A stretch of 64,000 nt of DNA, from assembly GCA_022494885.1 (NCBI GenBank), contig JAGVSM010000484.1:248001-312000 (forward strand), written 5' to 3'. The notes below the pieces were generated by a model. The model searched no databases and was not told the DNA's origin. It saw only the letters and a list, made by a program, of their open reading frames with translations. Of the stretch, positions 1 through 10,798 are shown piece by piece. The stretch's first letter is position 1; each line of letters begins with the position of its first letter. This stretch comes from Micrasema longulum (taxonomy: Eukaryota > Arthropoda > Insecta > Trichoptera > Brachycentridae). Both the position numbers and the translations under genes were made by a program.

Positions 1-137
1 AGTGCTAAATAAAATACACAATGAAATGTAAAGCATAAACTTAATAAATTTGTTAATATTTAAAGCATTAACCTTGTGGTCAAACATTTTACTAAATGTT
101 TTTAAATATTTGTATATAACCACTTACCGACTTTTCT

Positions 138-182
138 ATGTCTACCGGTTTCGAGGCATACTCGTCTCTTCGTCAGGACACC
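138..182 (-). ncRNA. Hammerhead-like motif in left arm of R3, imperfect helix II
   Basis: On the minus strand the same order is seen: GTGTC, CTGACGA, extra A, helix II region, GAAA, CCGG, TA, GACAT. Helix II (GAGACG against GCCTC-type strand) has a mismatch and a G.U pair, so it is weaker than the copy at 499-542. Probably a decayed sister copy. Confidence 0.5.
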
Positions 183-498
183 AATTAAACCAACATGCAA
201 AACTCACTATACACCTTCACCATAGTTGTTGCACAAAAAAATAAAACCACCACGACATGCATTTTAATAAGCACATGCACCGATTAGGACAAACATGCAC
301 TTACCTTACCTCCATCCCTCCATCCCCTCTAATATTTTCATTAATTCTTAAACAAGAAAATATTTTGATAATTTAATCAGTGCATGTTTGTCCTAATCAG
401 CGCATGTGCTTATTAAAATGCATGTCTTGTTGGTTTTATATTTTTGTGCAACAACTATGGTGAAGGTGTATAGTGGGTTTTGCATGTTGGTTTAATTG

Positions 499-542
499 GT
501 GTCCTGACGAAGAGACGGGTACGTCTCGAAACCGGTAGACAT
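499..542 (+). ncRNA. Hammerhead ribozyme-like motif in right arm of R3
   Basis: Read 5' to 3': helix I strand GTGTC (499-503), core box CTGACGA (504-510), one extra A (511), helix II GAGACG/CGTCTC with loop GGTA (512-527), core GAAA (528-531), helix III CCGG (532-535), then T536-A537 as the expected UH cleavage site, and helix I strand GACAT (538-542) complementary to 499-503. All three hammerhead helices and both conserved boxes are present in order. Helix III is a self-complementary ACCGGT, which could not fold stably in a monomer but could pair in a dimer. The extra A before helix II departs from the textbook core. Activity is not shown. Confidence 0.7.
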
Positions 543-590
543 AGAAAAGTCGGTAAGTGGTTATACACAAATATTTAATAACATTTAGTT

Positions 591-1680
591 AATAAATTTG
601 TTTATTTTAGCGCTTTTTGGTTCGTTGTTAAAACATCTATGGTATACATATAACTAATATGCAACAGTTCTTCAATGTACGCTCTAGGAACTTTAATTTA
701 TTAACTATAAAGGAATTACAAAAATGTAAATACGAAAGATCTTAGAACTACTAAAATCAGTCTAGTTTTTATTTTTATAATAGCTATTTAAATGGACAAC
801 GATCCAATATTTCTAATTGTGCTCATTTTCCATCCGAGTACAACCGAACGTAATCCGACACATCCCGACTTCAGGTTTCGGCTGAGCCGAAGTTTCGTCC
901 GAATTTTTTTGGCCGAAACTGGCCGAAACCGACACTACGGTCGGTCACTAATTATTATGTCTCCGCGGTTCGAACCGCGCGCTCGCAACCGCGCGGTTTC
1001 CGCCGTGTCTGAAGACACTCGGGCAAACATTGACGTTAATTTTATGCCAAATAATTTCCGATGCTTTTGGATAAAATTAAAATATAAACGGGCGTCATTA
1101 ATCATTATTAATTTCCAATCCATCACAAAATGACAAGAAACGCACGGAAACGTTAAACCAATTTGATGAAGAGGTTTCTCTTGTTATTGGAAATTTTATT
1201 ATAATACTCGCAAGTTGGTACTAGATACGAATTTGTATTCTGTCTAAAATGATAACAATACGATACTCACGTTATTAGACAAAGGGGAGTTGAAGGTCGA
1301 AACGAGAAGACACAATATTTTTCTAGGACATCATCTGGTCATGGTGTGATGTTTCTTACGGGGCTTCGCATTATACTGACCTAATCATTTTCCCTTCACC
1401 CACGGGGTGGGAAGTACTAATACGTGACACCAATAATCGACAGATGATGTATCTACATATATGTTCGAAATAAGATTATTTCGAATACCTACCTACGTGG
1501 ATAAAATGTATAATATACTACAAATACGAGTATTATTATAATCCAACGATATATTGACTATTGCACGACGTAATTAAGATGAACTTTCTTGTTTTTCAAA
1601 ATGGAAACGACATACATACTTTTCCTTAAAGAAATATGTTATTTAAATTGAATAGGTAAGTAGATGAGTATTTACATTAA
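591..1680. other. Intergenic stretch with palindrome cluster, no gene seen
   Basis: Mostly AT-rich sequence without a recognisable product. The exception is about 840-1010, a GC-rich patch made of short palindromes and repeats of GGCCGAAAC, with a perfect 16-bp palindrome CGCGGTTCGAACCGCG at 964-979. A 113-codon open frame at 792-1133 has no similarity I recognise and its central part is that palindrome patch, so I do not call it a gene. Confidence 0.5.
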
Positions 1681-1684
1681 ATTT

Positions 1685-1960
1685 ACGTTTATTTTTTTTT
1701 TTATTTAGCACTTTATATACATATACAATATATTATATAGGTACATATTATAAGGGCGGGCATATTGCATTAAGGCAATTTCTTCATACCTACCCAGACC
1801 GTCCAGTTTCAGAAAATTACAAGTTCATGGACATATTCTAAGGAATTACACGGAATTCAATAATTTTATACTAAATTAAAAACAAAAATCAACCATAAAA
1901 AAAAACACCATACCATGAAGATAGCAAAGGGGATGGGAAGGAAAGAAGAAGGAGAAAAAA
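1685..1960. repeat. Dispersed repeat shared with 47650-47930
   Basis: The tract CTTTATATACATAT followed by AAGGGCGGGCATATTGC and TTAAGGCAATTTCTTC reappears at about 47680-47745 with few differences. Both copies continue into purine-rich or pyrimidine-rich sequence. No ends or coding part could be defined; a retrotransposon 3' tail is possible. Confidence 0.55.
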
Positions 1961-2224
1961 ACAACTCAAATATTTAGATAGTGACATTTCAATCTTGATT
2001 TAAGTGTAAATAAAGAAGGGGTGTCTAGCATTAGTAGGTAGATTATTCCACAACGTTCATCATTTTTTTGTTTTACCTACTATCTTTTAAGAGGAATAGT
2101 ATCAATTTATCATCAGCAAATTAGTGTTTATTATTATCTGATTCGATTTATTATATTTAACTGCAGTAAATCCACTTTTAAAATAAGAATTAAAAAATTA
2201 TTACTTGAAAAAAAATCTTCTTTC

Positions 2225-2400
2225 TTTATAAAAAAATCGGCAGAACTGACCGAAAAGAAGCGGAAGAGAACTTTAGACGTCACACGCGGAGTAATTTCAG
2301 ATATACAAAACATTAAAAAAATCATGGCGCAGATATATAAAATACGATATGTAAAAATTTCAAAAAAAAAATTGGCTTATCTCATTCTTAATGGAAAAAA
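2225..2400 (+). mobile_element. R1 MITE, internal fragment
   Basis: Contains the R1 blocks GACGTCACACGCGGAGT, the run CAAAACATTAAAAAAATC and AATACGATATGTAAAAAT, in the same order as the full copy at 6267-6689. Both ends are missing. Confidence 0.6.
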
Positions 2401-2849
2401 TCATTCTTCTTTCAGTAGCAACGGAGCAACCGATTTTTTTTTTAGATATAGCCGAAGTGCTGACTAATGTCACAAGTTACTTTACATGCCGAAAATTCTC
2501 AATGGAAAATTAATTCATGTTAAAACAGAAAAACGATGCCACATCACCATAGACTTACGAATCGGTGTTTTTTTTGGATAGCGATAGTTGGAGAACCGGT
2601 TATCGATACAGGCTACTTTTTATCCCAAAAATATATATCGTTCTATAGGGGAAATTCTTATTGCTAAACGACAAAATTAATTAACTAACTAATTTCTTCC
2701 TGATACCACGCACGAAAAAACGCTGGCTATTAATAAAAATAACGGATTAATACCAACATTTCTTAAATTATCAATTAAACCAAATAAATAATGAACTTAC
2801 ACTTAATAAAAAAAAGCAGTATTATCCATTTTTAATCTAAAAAAAAAAG

Positions 2850-3770
2850 TCATAAAGTAGATGCTCACATAAATTATGAACGACTAACTGAAATTGAACA
2901 TCTTAAAAACTTAGGACTAACAACAGATAGACAATTGACATGGAAAATTCATATCAGCAATTTAATTAGTGGCGACATTATCGAGGATTTTTTTTAAAAT
3001 CGAAAGTTTTGTTTGAAAAACGGAAAAATTCTAATGTATGAAGCCTATGTAAAAACTAGAATATGTTAAATGCAACTACTATGGGGAACAGGATATCAAA
3101 ATGACATAAACAGACCACAAAGACGGCAAAATAAAATATTCAATCTAGTATTTATAACCTTCTCTAGGGAACTTTTCATACAAACTAGGCAATCAAATAT
3201 AACTGAACTCTTTCAACTAGAATCATTAAAATTTATACATTAATTAGCCACTGATTTAATTTTGGACGAAGAACTAAAACTTGAAAAAAATTGTAGTAAA
3301 CATGGACACAATACGAGAATATCAGAAAAATATCACATACAACCTTCTAAAACGAGACAAGGACAGTCGAGAATAAATTTTAAAAATCGGGTTGTGGTCC
3401 GGTGGCTAGTGACTCACGGACCAAAGGTCCGTGGTTCGAATCCCACTCTACCCCAACTCGATTACCATTTTATAATACTGAGTTATTTACAACTCGTTGA
3501 AAATGGCCCTCAAAATTAAATATTTGGGTAAATCATAAGAACGCAAATATTTATTTTATAATTAAAAAAAAAGAAAAAGAATAATAAACCAGAGACTGAA
3601 ATTTTACAATAAACTACCAGACAAAACTAAACAAAAGACTCGGATAAACTTTTCAAAAAATGTAAAATATTATTATCAACAACAGAGTATGAATAAAAAA
3701 TTATATATATAATTTTTGTAAAATGTTTGTTATAATCCGCAAGGGTTAATAAATAATTTTTTAAATAAAA
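2850..3770 (+). pseudogene. Decayed non-LTR retrotransposon 3' part, split by a SINE
   Basis: Conceptual pieces in + frames read LKNLGLTTDRQLTWKIHISN (about 2910-2970) and then WGTGYQNDINRPQRRQNKIF (about 3080-3145), followed by HNTRISEKYHI near 3310. The first matches the conserved LGv.lD..LtW..Hi segment downstream of the reverse-transcriptase domain of Jockey/CR1-type elements; the second is the usual WG.....RLQr.QNKa.R segment. Several stops and frameshifts separate them. A SINE (3386-3565) is inserted in the terminal part. A relative lies at 31540-32035. Confidence 0.7.
3386..3565 (+). mobile_element. tRNA-derived SINE, family S1
   Basis: The head carries a pol III-like internal promoter: a degenerate A box near TGGTCCGGTGGCTAGTG and a canonical B box GGTTCGAATCCC at about 3430-3442. 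The body contains AGTTATTTAC and ATAAGAACGCAAATATTT and ends in an A-rich tail. Other copies are at 7200-7390 (+), 26545-26710 (-) and a tail fragment near 19990-20070. Confidence 0.8.
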
Positions 3771-4471
3771 AAAGAGAACACAAAAAAAAATTGATTACAG
3801 TAAAGTAACAAAAAATATGATTTAAAATTTAAATTTCTTCTATGATGTTCGAAATAATAATTAACAGGTGTTTGCACAATAATTTCTCGAACATTGAATT
3901 CAATATAATATATTAAAATTATGCAGACGATTTTTTAAAAACTTTATGCACAAAATTAAACGCTCCAAAAAAGATTTTTTTCGTTAATAAACAAAACAGC
4001 AGTTTTAGATTATGTCATAATAATATATAACATTTAAACATTATGTTCGCGTTAATTCACACGACGCGACGTGAAGAGCCGTGTCTATGTAATATAGTAA
4101 TTTACTACAGAAAATCTTATTTGTGTTTGTTTTACCAATGTATGTATGGTATATGCGCAGAGTAGCAATTCTACAGGCGTGAGGTTGTATAACACTCCAC
4201 ACGCGTTCAGGACTCGGCGCTAAAGCCTTCTTTCGAAGAATTGACGCTTTCAGTATATTTTCAGTTTCTGAAGAGCGCGCGCCTGAAACAAATATTTGGA
4301 ATATTTCGAGACTTAGAATATTCGCACGATCTACGAGATACTTATTTATTATGATAATTATAAATGTGCGCGATTTTTAAATAAACTTGTGCAATGAATA
4401 ATAATGTGGTCTGGGGATATTTATATGTTTTTTCATTGTTATCATTAGTTTTTAAAATTGAAAGATAATTA
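3770..4471 (+). promoter_or_regulatory. Probable promoter and 5' UTR of Fuseless exon A1
   Basis: From about 4050 the sequence becomes less AT-biased and CpG-containing (for example GACGCGACGTGAAG and GAAGAGCGCGCGCCTG), unlike the flanking DNA. Arthropod initiator-like TCAGT occurs at 4250-4254 and 4261-4265. No transposon similarity is seen between about 4040 and 4471. The in-frame stop just upstream of 4472 shows that translation cannot start earlier in this exon. The transcription start is inferred, not seen. Confidence 0.4.
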
Positions 4472-5103
4472 ATGATGTCTCCGTTTAATGGAAATAATCC
4501 CATCAAAGTTAAGACTAGAATTTGTGACAGTGAAGCGTTGGTGGAGGGATCAGTTAAAGTGGTGATTAGAAAACACAACAATAATAATTGTATCGAGGAA
4601 TGTAAAAAGCAGGAGGAAAACTGTGACAAGTTAAATAGACACAGTCAACTTTTGAACTGCGCGTCCTTGTCGCAAAACTCAATATTATGTAGCAACGACA
4701 GTTCTAAATTATTAAATACGCCCGTTCAAAAACCCGCTGAAATTTTAAATAATAATATTGTCCAAAGCGATTCTTCAAACGATGACGATAATGAGGGTGA
4801 ACAGACGGAAACTGAATTGAAAAATGAAATAAGTGAATTGGGCGGAGGGGACGCGGAGAAGGGAGATCCGGAGAGGCACGAGGAGACCAGGAGGATGGAG
4901 AAGTCTCGAAGGAAAAAGAGGAAGCGGAGGAAGAGATGGTGGGCCACGGCGGATGCTCTGGTCAGTGGAGTGGTGGTGTGTACTTTGGGGGTGGCGTCCT
5001 GGAGAGGGATGTGGAATCTCATGGACCTCCACCCTTCCGTATTCCCAATGTGGCCGACCATCATAGCGGGCATCCTGATCCATCTTGTCTTCGCGTTTCT
5101 CAG
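4472..5103 (+). CDS. fusl: Fuseless-family protein, exon A1 (N-terminus and repeat 1)
   Basis: Encodes 210 residues plus two bases of the next codon. Residues 1-140 look cytoplasmic: low complexity, an Asn run, an acidic stretch around 97-120 (SDSSNDDDNEGEQ), then a strongly basic RRKKRKRRK near 146-154. Residues about 158-176 form a membrane segment that ends in SWRGMW (176-181), the hallmark of the repeat unit of Fuseless proteins. A second membrane segment follows (TIIAGILIHLVFAFL). Fuseless is known in Drosophila as a multi-pass presynaptic protein needed for calcium-channel organisation at active zones. The exon ends CAG|GTAGAT at 5103, phase 2. Two Met codons (4472 and 4475) are adjacent; the second has A at -3. 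The assignment to the family rests on the WRG.W motif and on the sister exons; the exact symbol is inferred. Confidence 0.75.
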
Positions 5104-5158
5104 GTAGATGAAAACGTCTAAGTGTTAAAGAAACTATTATTTCAAATTTCAAATTTCG

Positions 5159-5312
5159 CAACAGAGAGAAAAACATTTATGAGAAGGGAAGATGGAAGTC
5201 TACGCATTTACATGGATTTTTCGCCTTGTGGAACATTCACCATTCTGCCTATGCCTTTTGAATGCCTAGACTTCCATATTCCCGTCTCAAAAATGCTTTC
5301 CTTCTCTGTGAA
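5159..5312. mobile_element. R2 foldback element, short hairpin form
   Basis: Left arm CAGAGAGAAAAACATTTATG and right arm, ending CTTTCCTTCTCTGTG, are inverted copies, both carrying the family block GGAAGTCTA..CATTTA. The loop contains ACATTCACCATTCTGCC, also typical of R2. It begins about 55 bp after the exon A1 donor. Confidence 0.7.
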
Positions 5313-5941
5313 ATGCAATAAATTTCAATTTGAATAACTCTTTACGGAATAAAATAAGTGTCTCAAAACATTCGGACGTACGCAAAATAATGCAATGTTG
5401 ATTATCCTATAACGCGTAAATGGCAGAAATTCTTCCAAAAATACTTGTGTTTATTCGTCAATCATGATATTTTGCCGTGCAATTCCTATACCGCCGTAAC
5501 TCGAAATTACCCCTTTCAAGAAAGTCGCAAAAACTTTTCAAATATGTAAATCGCAATGTCATTGATTAAAATTTCTTTTTTAAAAAAAAATATCATAAGG
5601 CTATAATAATGACGATTAATCGTGAGAAAAAAGCGTGTCATATAAGGGTCATTAAGGGCAGGAAAAAAGTTGGCCAGGACTAGTTAAAATGCAATGTAAA
5701 AACTTGATACTGCAAAAAAGCTACTTTTAGCGATTTTTAGTATGAAATGCAGTATTTCATAAGTTTTACTGTGTTTTAGTTGGTTTTTGGATATAACTGA
5801 TAGCAGATAACTTTTAAGTACAAGCAGTTTGAATTTAAGCACACATTAAAAAAAAAAGCTGATTGTTCATCAAATTATAATGTAAATAATTTTAAAAAAT
5901 ATGTGGCGTATTTTTACAAATAAAAACATTCGATTAAAAAA

Positions 5942-5980
<39 letters not shown>

Positions 5981-6266
5981 CATGATATTCGAATATTTTT
6001 TAAAAACTACATTTTAGTGAGTATTTTAATCATTTATGGGCTAAAAACTGGATGTTACTGCATGGGTAGGTATTTTATTTACAACCGTCCTAGTCTTCTC
6101 TAGTCTTTCGTTTCTAAGGTAGATCTATAAATTGGACAGTGTTAATCTTAGAGTATATGTTAATTGACAAGCTGAGACAATTTCATTTGAATGTTTGCGG
6201 AATTTAAAAAAATCAAGTCTGTTAAATGATAGAAGTCAGGTTCCTTTAAAAATTTCAAATTACAAT
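5313..6266. other. Intron sequence with AT microsatellite
   Basis: No gene seen. A (TA)n run of about 30 bases lies near 5946-5975. The rest is AT-rich without recognised repeats. Confidence 0.5.
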
Positions 6267-6689
6267 GAGGAACTTCAACCCTACGGGAAATTGGATACAA
6301 AAAATGTTTTCTTACGCGGGGTAAAAATTAGAGCATTAAATTGTACGGCAAAGTTTCTTGAAAATGTACAGAAAAAATAATAAAAAATATTTTGATAAAA
6401 ACGCACTACTTTAAATGACGTCACTGGTTCATGTGAATCAACCTATGATCTGAGAGCTATGGAAGATTTCCGGTCTGCTTGTCGCTTCTGGACCAATAGG
6501 AAGAACTGAATGAGAATAAGCGGAAATGAACCTCTGACGTCACACGCGGAGTTATTTCAGAAATACAAAACTTTAAAAAATCGTAGCGCCGATAATACGA
6601 TATGTAAAAAATAAAAAATAAATAATTTTGACTTAGTTTAACAGTCTATTGACAAATAAAAAATTTGAAAAAAACCACTGAACTTCCTC
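6267..6689 (+). mobile_element. R1 MITE, full-length copy
   Basis: Starts GAGGAACTTCAACCCTACGG and ends CCACTGAACTTCCTC, giving short terminal inverted repeats. Internal blocks, in order: GGGAAATTGGATAC, TTTTCTTACGCGG, TGACGTCACTGGTTC, CCTCTGACGTCACACGCGG, AAATCGTAGCGC. The copy at 23581-24002 is nearly identical, so the family has been active relatively recently. No open frame; the mobilising transposase is not identified. Confidence 0.8.
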
Positions 6690-6844
6690 ATTAAGAAGCA
6701 TTGTTTACCGTTTGTCGTATTCAACATTTTTTATTATTTTGTCAATAAGGACACAGTTTTCATTGGTTGGATGGCTACAGCAAAATTTAAAAAAATATTT
6801 GTACAATAATCCGCCATCTCAGAGGTCATTCATTGAAACTCAAC

Positions 6845-6960
6845 ACTACCTCCTTCTCACCCAACCCCAGGAAGAACTTCCTGACAAACCGAGTTGTGGA
6901 GAAATGGAATGGCCTTCCTGAGAAAGTGATTGGTGCTAGTTCAGTTAATGTTAACTAGAT
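6845..6960 (+). pseudogene. Non-LTR retrotransposon C-terminal fragment
   Basis: The + frame ending with TAG near 6956 reads RKNFLTNRVVEKWNGLPEKV followed by IGASSVN. This is the well-known C-terminal ORF2 tail (F..R.V..WN.LP..VV.A.SV..FK) of Jockey/CR1-type elements. Only about 35 codons survive. Confidence 0.7.
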
Positions 6961-7199
6961 GCACACATCAATTTATAATGTACACTTGATATACACGCAT
7001 CAGATTAATAGCTGCTACTATTTTACTATTATTAATAATAATTATAAGCATGTACTTAATTTTATTATATCTAGCATTTATTATTTTAGTTCAAGAATTT
7101 TGACAAACTCAAAATATTGTCGATAAACTTGATTCACTTTAACAAATATGTATAATAAGTAACTATGCAAAAAATACTGATTTATATAATAATTTAATA

Positions 7200-7390
7200 A
7201 TCTCAGGTTGTGGTCCTGTGGTAGTATTGTGGACTCACGGGCTAAAGGTCCGAGGCTGAAATCCCACTATATCACAACTCGATTTCTACTTTTCCAGCAC
7301 AAGTTATTTACGACCTTAAGAAAATGGTCGGAAAATTCTAATATTTGAGTAAATAATAAGAACTCAAGTTTTTCTCCTTTAAAAAAAAAT
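7200..7390 (+). mobile_element. tRNA-derived SINE, family S1
   Basis: Same head as the copy at 3386 (GGTTGTGGTCCTGTGG), same body (CAAGTTATTTACGACC) and A-rich tail. The B box is degraded (GGCTGAAATCCC), so this copy is unlikely to be transcribed by pol III. Confidence 0.75.
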
Positions 7391-7429
7391 ATAAATATTT
7401 GTATAATTTTTATTTTCGCTATTGTTTAA

Positions 7430-8040
7430 TATGTGCATGCTTCCACTTCTCATTATGAGTAGTGTTCAACACAGAGCTCTTGGCCTCATAGAGTTAGGGA
7501 TACTTTATTATTTTTTTGTAATACATATATGTATTTGTATGAATAAATAATTTTAAAAAAAAAAGGATAAATGGCAAAAAAACAATTAAATACGTGGTAT
7601 TTGAGTGATTTATTTTTATTTCTGTTTTATTATAATAATACGCAGGAAATATAAAAACACAATATGTTTTTATTATTAATAATACCGCCGAATTCTTTTT
7701 CATTGGTGTTGGATTGTTTCTACAATATTTTTATGTATAAATATAATTTTGATGTGAAAAATTCTATCAAAATTTCTAACATATTTTTTTAATAGATTCA
7801 CTATTAGTTGTGGGTTAGAAAAAATTATCTATTAAATATTGTGTTGATTTTTTGGGTTGGATGTCTTCAGCAAATTACAAAATCACTATTGTTGAAGTAG
7901 CATTTATCAAAAAGTCAAATTTCGCAAATTGTGGGTTCGACGGTTTCTGCATGACATGGTCCAATTGCGGAGGCTTTAGTTGAAAAATTTACCACAAATT
8001 AGTTCCTATACTTATCATCCTCCTTTCATGCACATGCACC
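7430..8040. other. Retrotransposon 3' tail-like repeat, then unassigned intron
   Basis: The block CTTGGCCTCATAGAGTTAGG near 7478 recurs near 34755 with its flank, suggesting a shared non-LTR element 3' end. The remainder shows nothing recognisable. Confidence 0.4.
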
Positions 8041-8317
8041 CTCCATTTTAGCAAAGATTATTTTATTTTATTTTATTAACATAAACGGCAAATCTACCTT
8101 TCACAAATATTTATAATATTAACATATTTGGCTTAATATCTATATATATATTTATTATTTTCAAAAACATGAATATTAAAAACAAGATTTATAATTTAAA
8201 AAAATCACACCAAAAATTATACAAGATTTATATTTAAAAAAATAACCTAAAAATTATACAGCATATTCAGTAGAAAGTTTAAATAGTAAAACATTCTACA
8301 GTAAAACAACAAGAAAA

Positions 8318-8600
8318 TCATAAGCACTGTTTCACACAGCTAGGCAAAGTGAACAAAAAATTGTACATGAAATGCATGAATAAATAAATATAATTACCAT
8401 TCACCATCTTTGAAAAAGTTTTTGTACTATAGGAACAATACCCTACACTAAATATATCAGATACGTGGGAATAACTATTGCCGAGTTCATGAAGTCTATT
8501 TACTACTGCATTACAAGTATACACTGTCCATGGATTGTTGCTACAAAACGGTGGCACCTGTCTAGTCATTCTTCCAGGCCAAAACACATTATGCATTAAT
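8318..8600 (-). pseudogene. Non-LTR retrotransposon tail fragment
   Basis: A minus-strand frame contains AVVNRLHELGNSYSHVSDIF. A diverged version, AVLNRFHALGNNYSHVADIF, is readable on the + strand near 56180-56240. The two copies show that this is a repeated coding segment, probably the C-terminal tail of a non-LTR element, though I cannot name the clade. Confidence 0.5.
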
Positions 8601-8623
8601 TTTGGCTACTACTGCTACTACCA

Positions 8624-9001
8624 TCACGCCATTTTCCCGTAGGAGTAGGCAGAGAGAATGGACCGCCACACACGTCTATCCTGGCATACATTCCTAGCTT
8701 CTTTCACATTCATACATCTTGTCATACATGCCCTTCGGTTCTGTCTGCTTTTGACATAACCAGACTTACGATTTTGGTTTATCTGATCATGCCACGACTT
8801 CCTTGGTCGTCCTCGTCTCACTTTACTTTTCATTTTCGCCATATATACTTGTTTTACCATTCTTTCGCCGTCCATTCGTTCTACGCGACCAAACCATCTC
8901 AGAGGCCCTTTCGTAATCTTATCAATTATACTTGACTCAGATTTACCCTCTCGCCTGATTTCATCATTCGTAACCCTATCATACATTGATTTCCCACACA
9001 T
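8624..9001 (-). pseudogene. Reverse-transcriptase C-terminal fragment (non-LTR)
   Basis: An open frame of 125 codons contains PLRWFGRVERMDGERMVKQ, KVRRGRPRKSWHDQI and further downstream REAR-like text. This is the signature C-terminus of insect endonuclease/reverse-transcriptase elements (R.RWFGHV.RM..ER..K..Y.....G.RRGRPR..W.D). It has no upstream polymerase domain and is truncated at the 5' side. Conserved and uninterrupted over its length, so a fairly young fragment. Confidence 0.75.
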
Positions 9002-9274
9002 TCGTCTAAGAGATCGCCTTTCAATCTCTATCTTGTAAAAATCTTGAATTAATTATGCAAACACCACCTTACCGGTAAATGATATCTGTAACTGCTATAA
9101 AAACGTTCTCTGCTGTGAAATGTCACATTTGAACAGATAACCGTTGATGTATATGTATGTGTGTAGATGTAACAGCATTAAGCGCCCGTCTTGTTTTCTA
9201 TTCAACCTAAGTTCCGGAATCTAACTTGTAGTCAGGAAACGTGAAGCAGCGTAAAAAGGCGCGACATACAATTC

Positions 9275-9605
9275 TGAATTCACAGTAAATTGGCATACGA
9301 AGTTATATTAACAAATTACAACAGGAATGGAGAACATTTGTTTTGCAAATTAATAAATAGTAAAATTGATTCTCCTAATCCACTTGAAAGACTTCCATTC
9401 CGTGTGCCATCTGGACCGACAAGACAAAATCTTCTGTTTTACACAGACCATGCGTCAACAAACTATTTAAAACAATCTACAATACCTAGAATATGCGAGC
9501 AATAAAACAATAGATTTACCGAGGCTGATATTTTTTATGACTATGTACATCAATTTGGGTCAAAAATTATAGAAATATTAAGAGGAGCAGATATTTAATT
9601 AGGTA
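9275..9605 (+). pseudogene. Non-LTR retrotransposon C-terminal fragment
   Basis: A short + frame reads FRVPSGPTRQNLLFY and then STIPRICEQ. The pattern VP.R.TR....F and S.I.R.C..YN is the ORF2 tail seen also at 29479-29808, 18425 and 50485 in this window. Only the tail survives. Confidence 0.55.
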
Positions 9606-9844
9606 ACTTTGTTATTACCCAGTAACGGTCACATTATTTTATTGTTAATCTTTGTTTATGATGAGGAAAAATGAATATCCATATTTTTCATTTCTTATGT
9701 TTTACATTTGTTATATTTAACATAATTTAAATTATTGTCTTAAGTGTAAACAATTTTTTTGGGTGTGTGCATGAGTGTCCTACACTAATATACAAAAAAA
9801 ACTGTATTTGTGTATATACGGTTTGTTTACCAAATAAAATAAAG

Positions 9845-10228
9845 AAATACATTTTTGAGAAGGGAATATGGAAGTGTAGGCATTTACAGGGCTAATGACC
9901 TGTCTTTGGTTGGTTTGAGTGGCCACTTTACATACTGTGTACACCAGTTTGCCTATGTTTGAACATGCATATTTCTTTGATTATTTTATCTGTTGATTTT
10001 AGTGAAGTTAAAGAGCTGAAACCTTTATTGTTGTGAAGAGATTCATGTGATCGAAATTATTTAGTATACTACTAGGCAACGCCTAATAATAATTTTCCAA
10101 ATTTTAATCTTCTTCTTGGACCAGTTGGTCTCCATCCCTGTTGTAATTTGTTAATATTTATGACTCCCTAGGGAGTGAAATCCAGTCTTTGTCTACAAAC
10201 ATTTGGACAAACTCAAAATATTGCGTTG
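9845..10228 (+). mobile_element. R2 element copy
   Basis: Contains GAGAAGGGAATATGGAAGT, GGCATTTACAGGGCTAATG, ACTAGGCAACGCCTAATAA and the terminal palindrome CTCCCTAGGGAG near 10165, followed by ACATTTGGACAAACTCAAAA. Non-coding. Confidence 0.7.
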
Positions 10229-10569
10229 CTATGCGTTTTTCACGGCAATGTTCACAACTCGACAACGCCCATTTTTCGGAACATAATTTCATTTCGGTAT
10301 ACTCGTATTGTTCTATGCGGCATCGAGTTATTTTTCACTAAAAAAAGTCCACACCACAAAGTACAAGCTCACCAAGCAGTGTCCTCAAATGGGGACAAGG
10401 GCGTAAATGGGTTCATGATCTATTTTCGATGCATAATTTAGGGTTGTTTATAGCAAACTACGACTTGATTACTTTATTAATAAAAGTATTTTTATATTTG
10501 ATTCATTTGGGATATCAACAGAATACGGCAAATATGTGCACACGAACAAACGAAAAAACATAAAATGAA

Positions 10570-10798
10570 ATCAATAACAGATATAAACAAAAATCTCAGA
10601 ATAATAATGCGTTACCTAGAGAGAAGCCCTATCGCTATGTTTCATAGAACGCAAGCGATGTTGGTTTTTTGGGTAGCAACCAATTGATGGCCATTTGACA
10701 ATATAAAAATAACGGTTCGATCGAATGCTTTTGTAGCTGTGCTTGACTTTTTTTGTAAATAACTTGGATATTTACGTTATAATAAATAAAAATCGACT
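10570..10798 (+). mobile_element. 5' end of THAP-bearing transposon-like element
   Basis: The block GCGTTACCTAGAGAGAAGCC then CTATGTTTCATAGAACGC recurs in inverted orientation at about 15705-15765, and partly near 11570-11610. The repeats bracket the THAP exon, as expected for a DNA transposon, but the true termini and target duplication were not resolved. Confidence 0.5.

Larger units (their letters stand above)
91..590. mobile_element. R3 foldback element with two opposed hammerhead-like arms
   Basis: Two arms of about 210 bp, at roughly 91-300 and 380-590, are inverted copies of each other around a loop of about 80 bp. Both contain the segment ACCGGTAGACATAG (or its complement), the complementary tract around the CATGTTGG motif, and matching flanks. 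The arms differ by scattered substitutions, so this is an old foldback or two opposed insertions rather than a recent duplication. No protein is encoded. Each arm holds a hammerhead-ribozyme-like core, listed separately. The family is non-autonomous; similarity to the terminal repeats of Penelope-like elements is an inference from the ribozyme motif only. Confidence 0.75.

Noticed and set aside
792..1133. 113-codon + frame near the window start
   Set aside because: Its centre is a palindrome/repeat patch and no domain is recognisable; an antisense frame is equally open.
3386..3460. tRNA-like sequence considered as a tRNA gene
   Set aside because: The cloverleaf is incomplete, and the same head plus a non-tRNA body and A-tail recurs at 7200 and 26545, so it is a SINE.
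4726..5176. Minus-strand open frames of 115 and 133 codons opposite exon A1
   Set aside because: They are the antisense shadow of the real exon; the + strand has the WRG.W motif, membrane segments and a splice donor.
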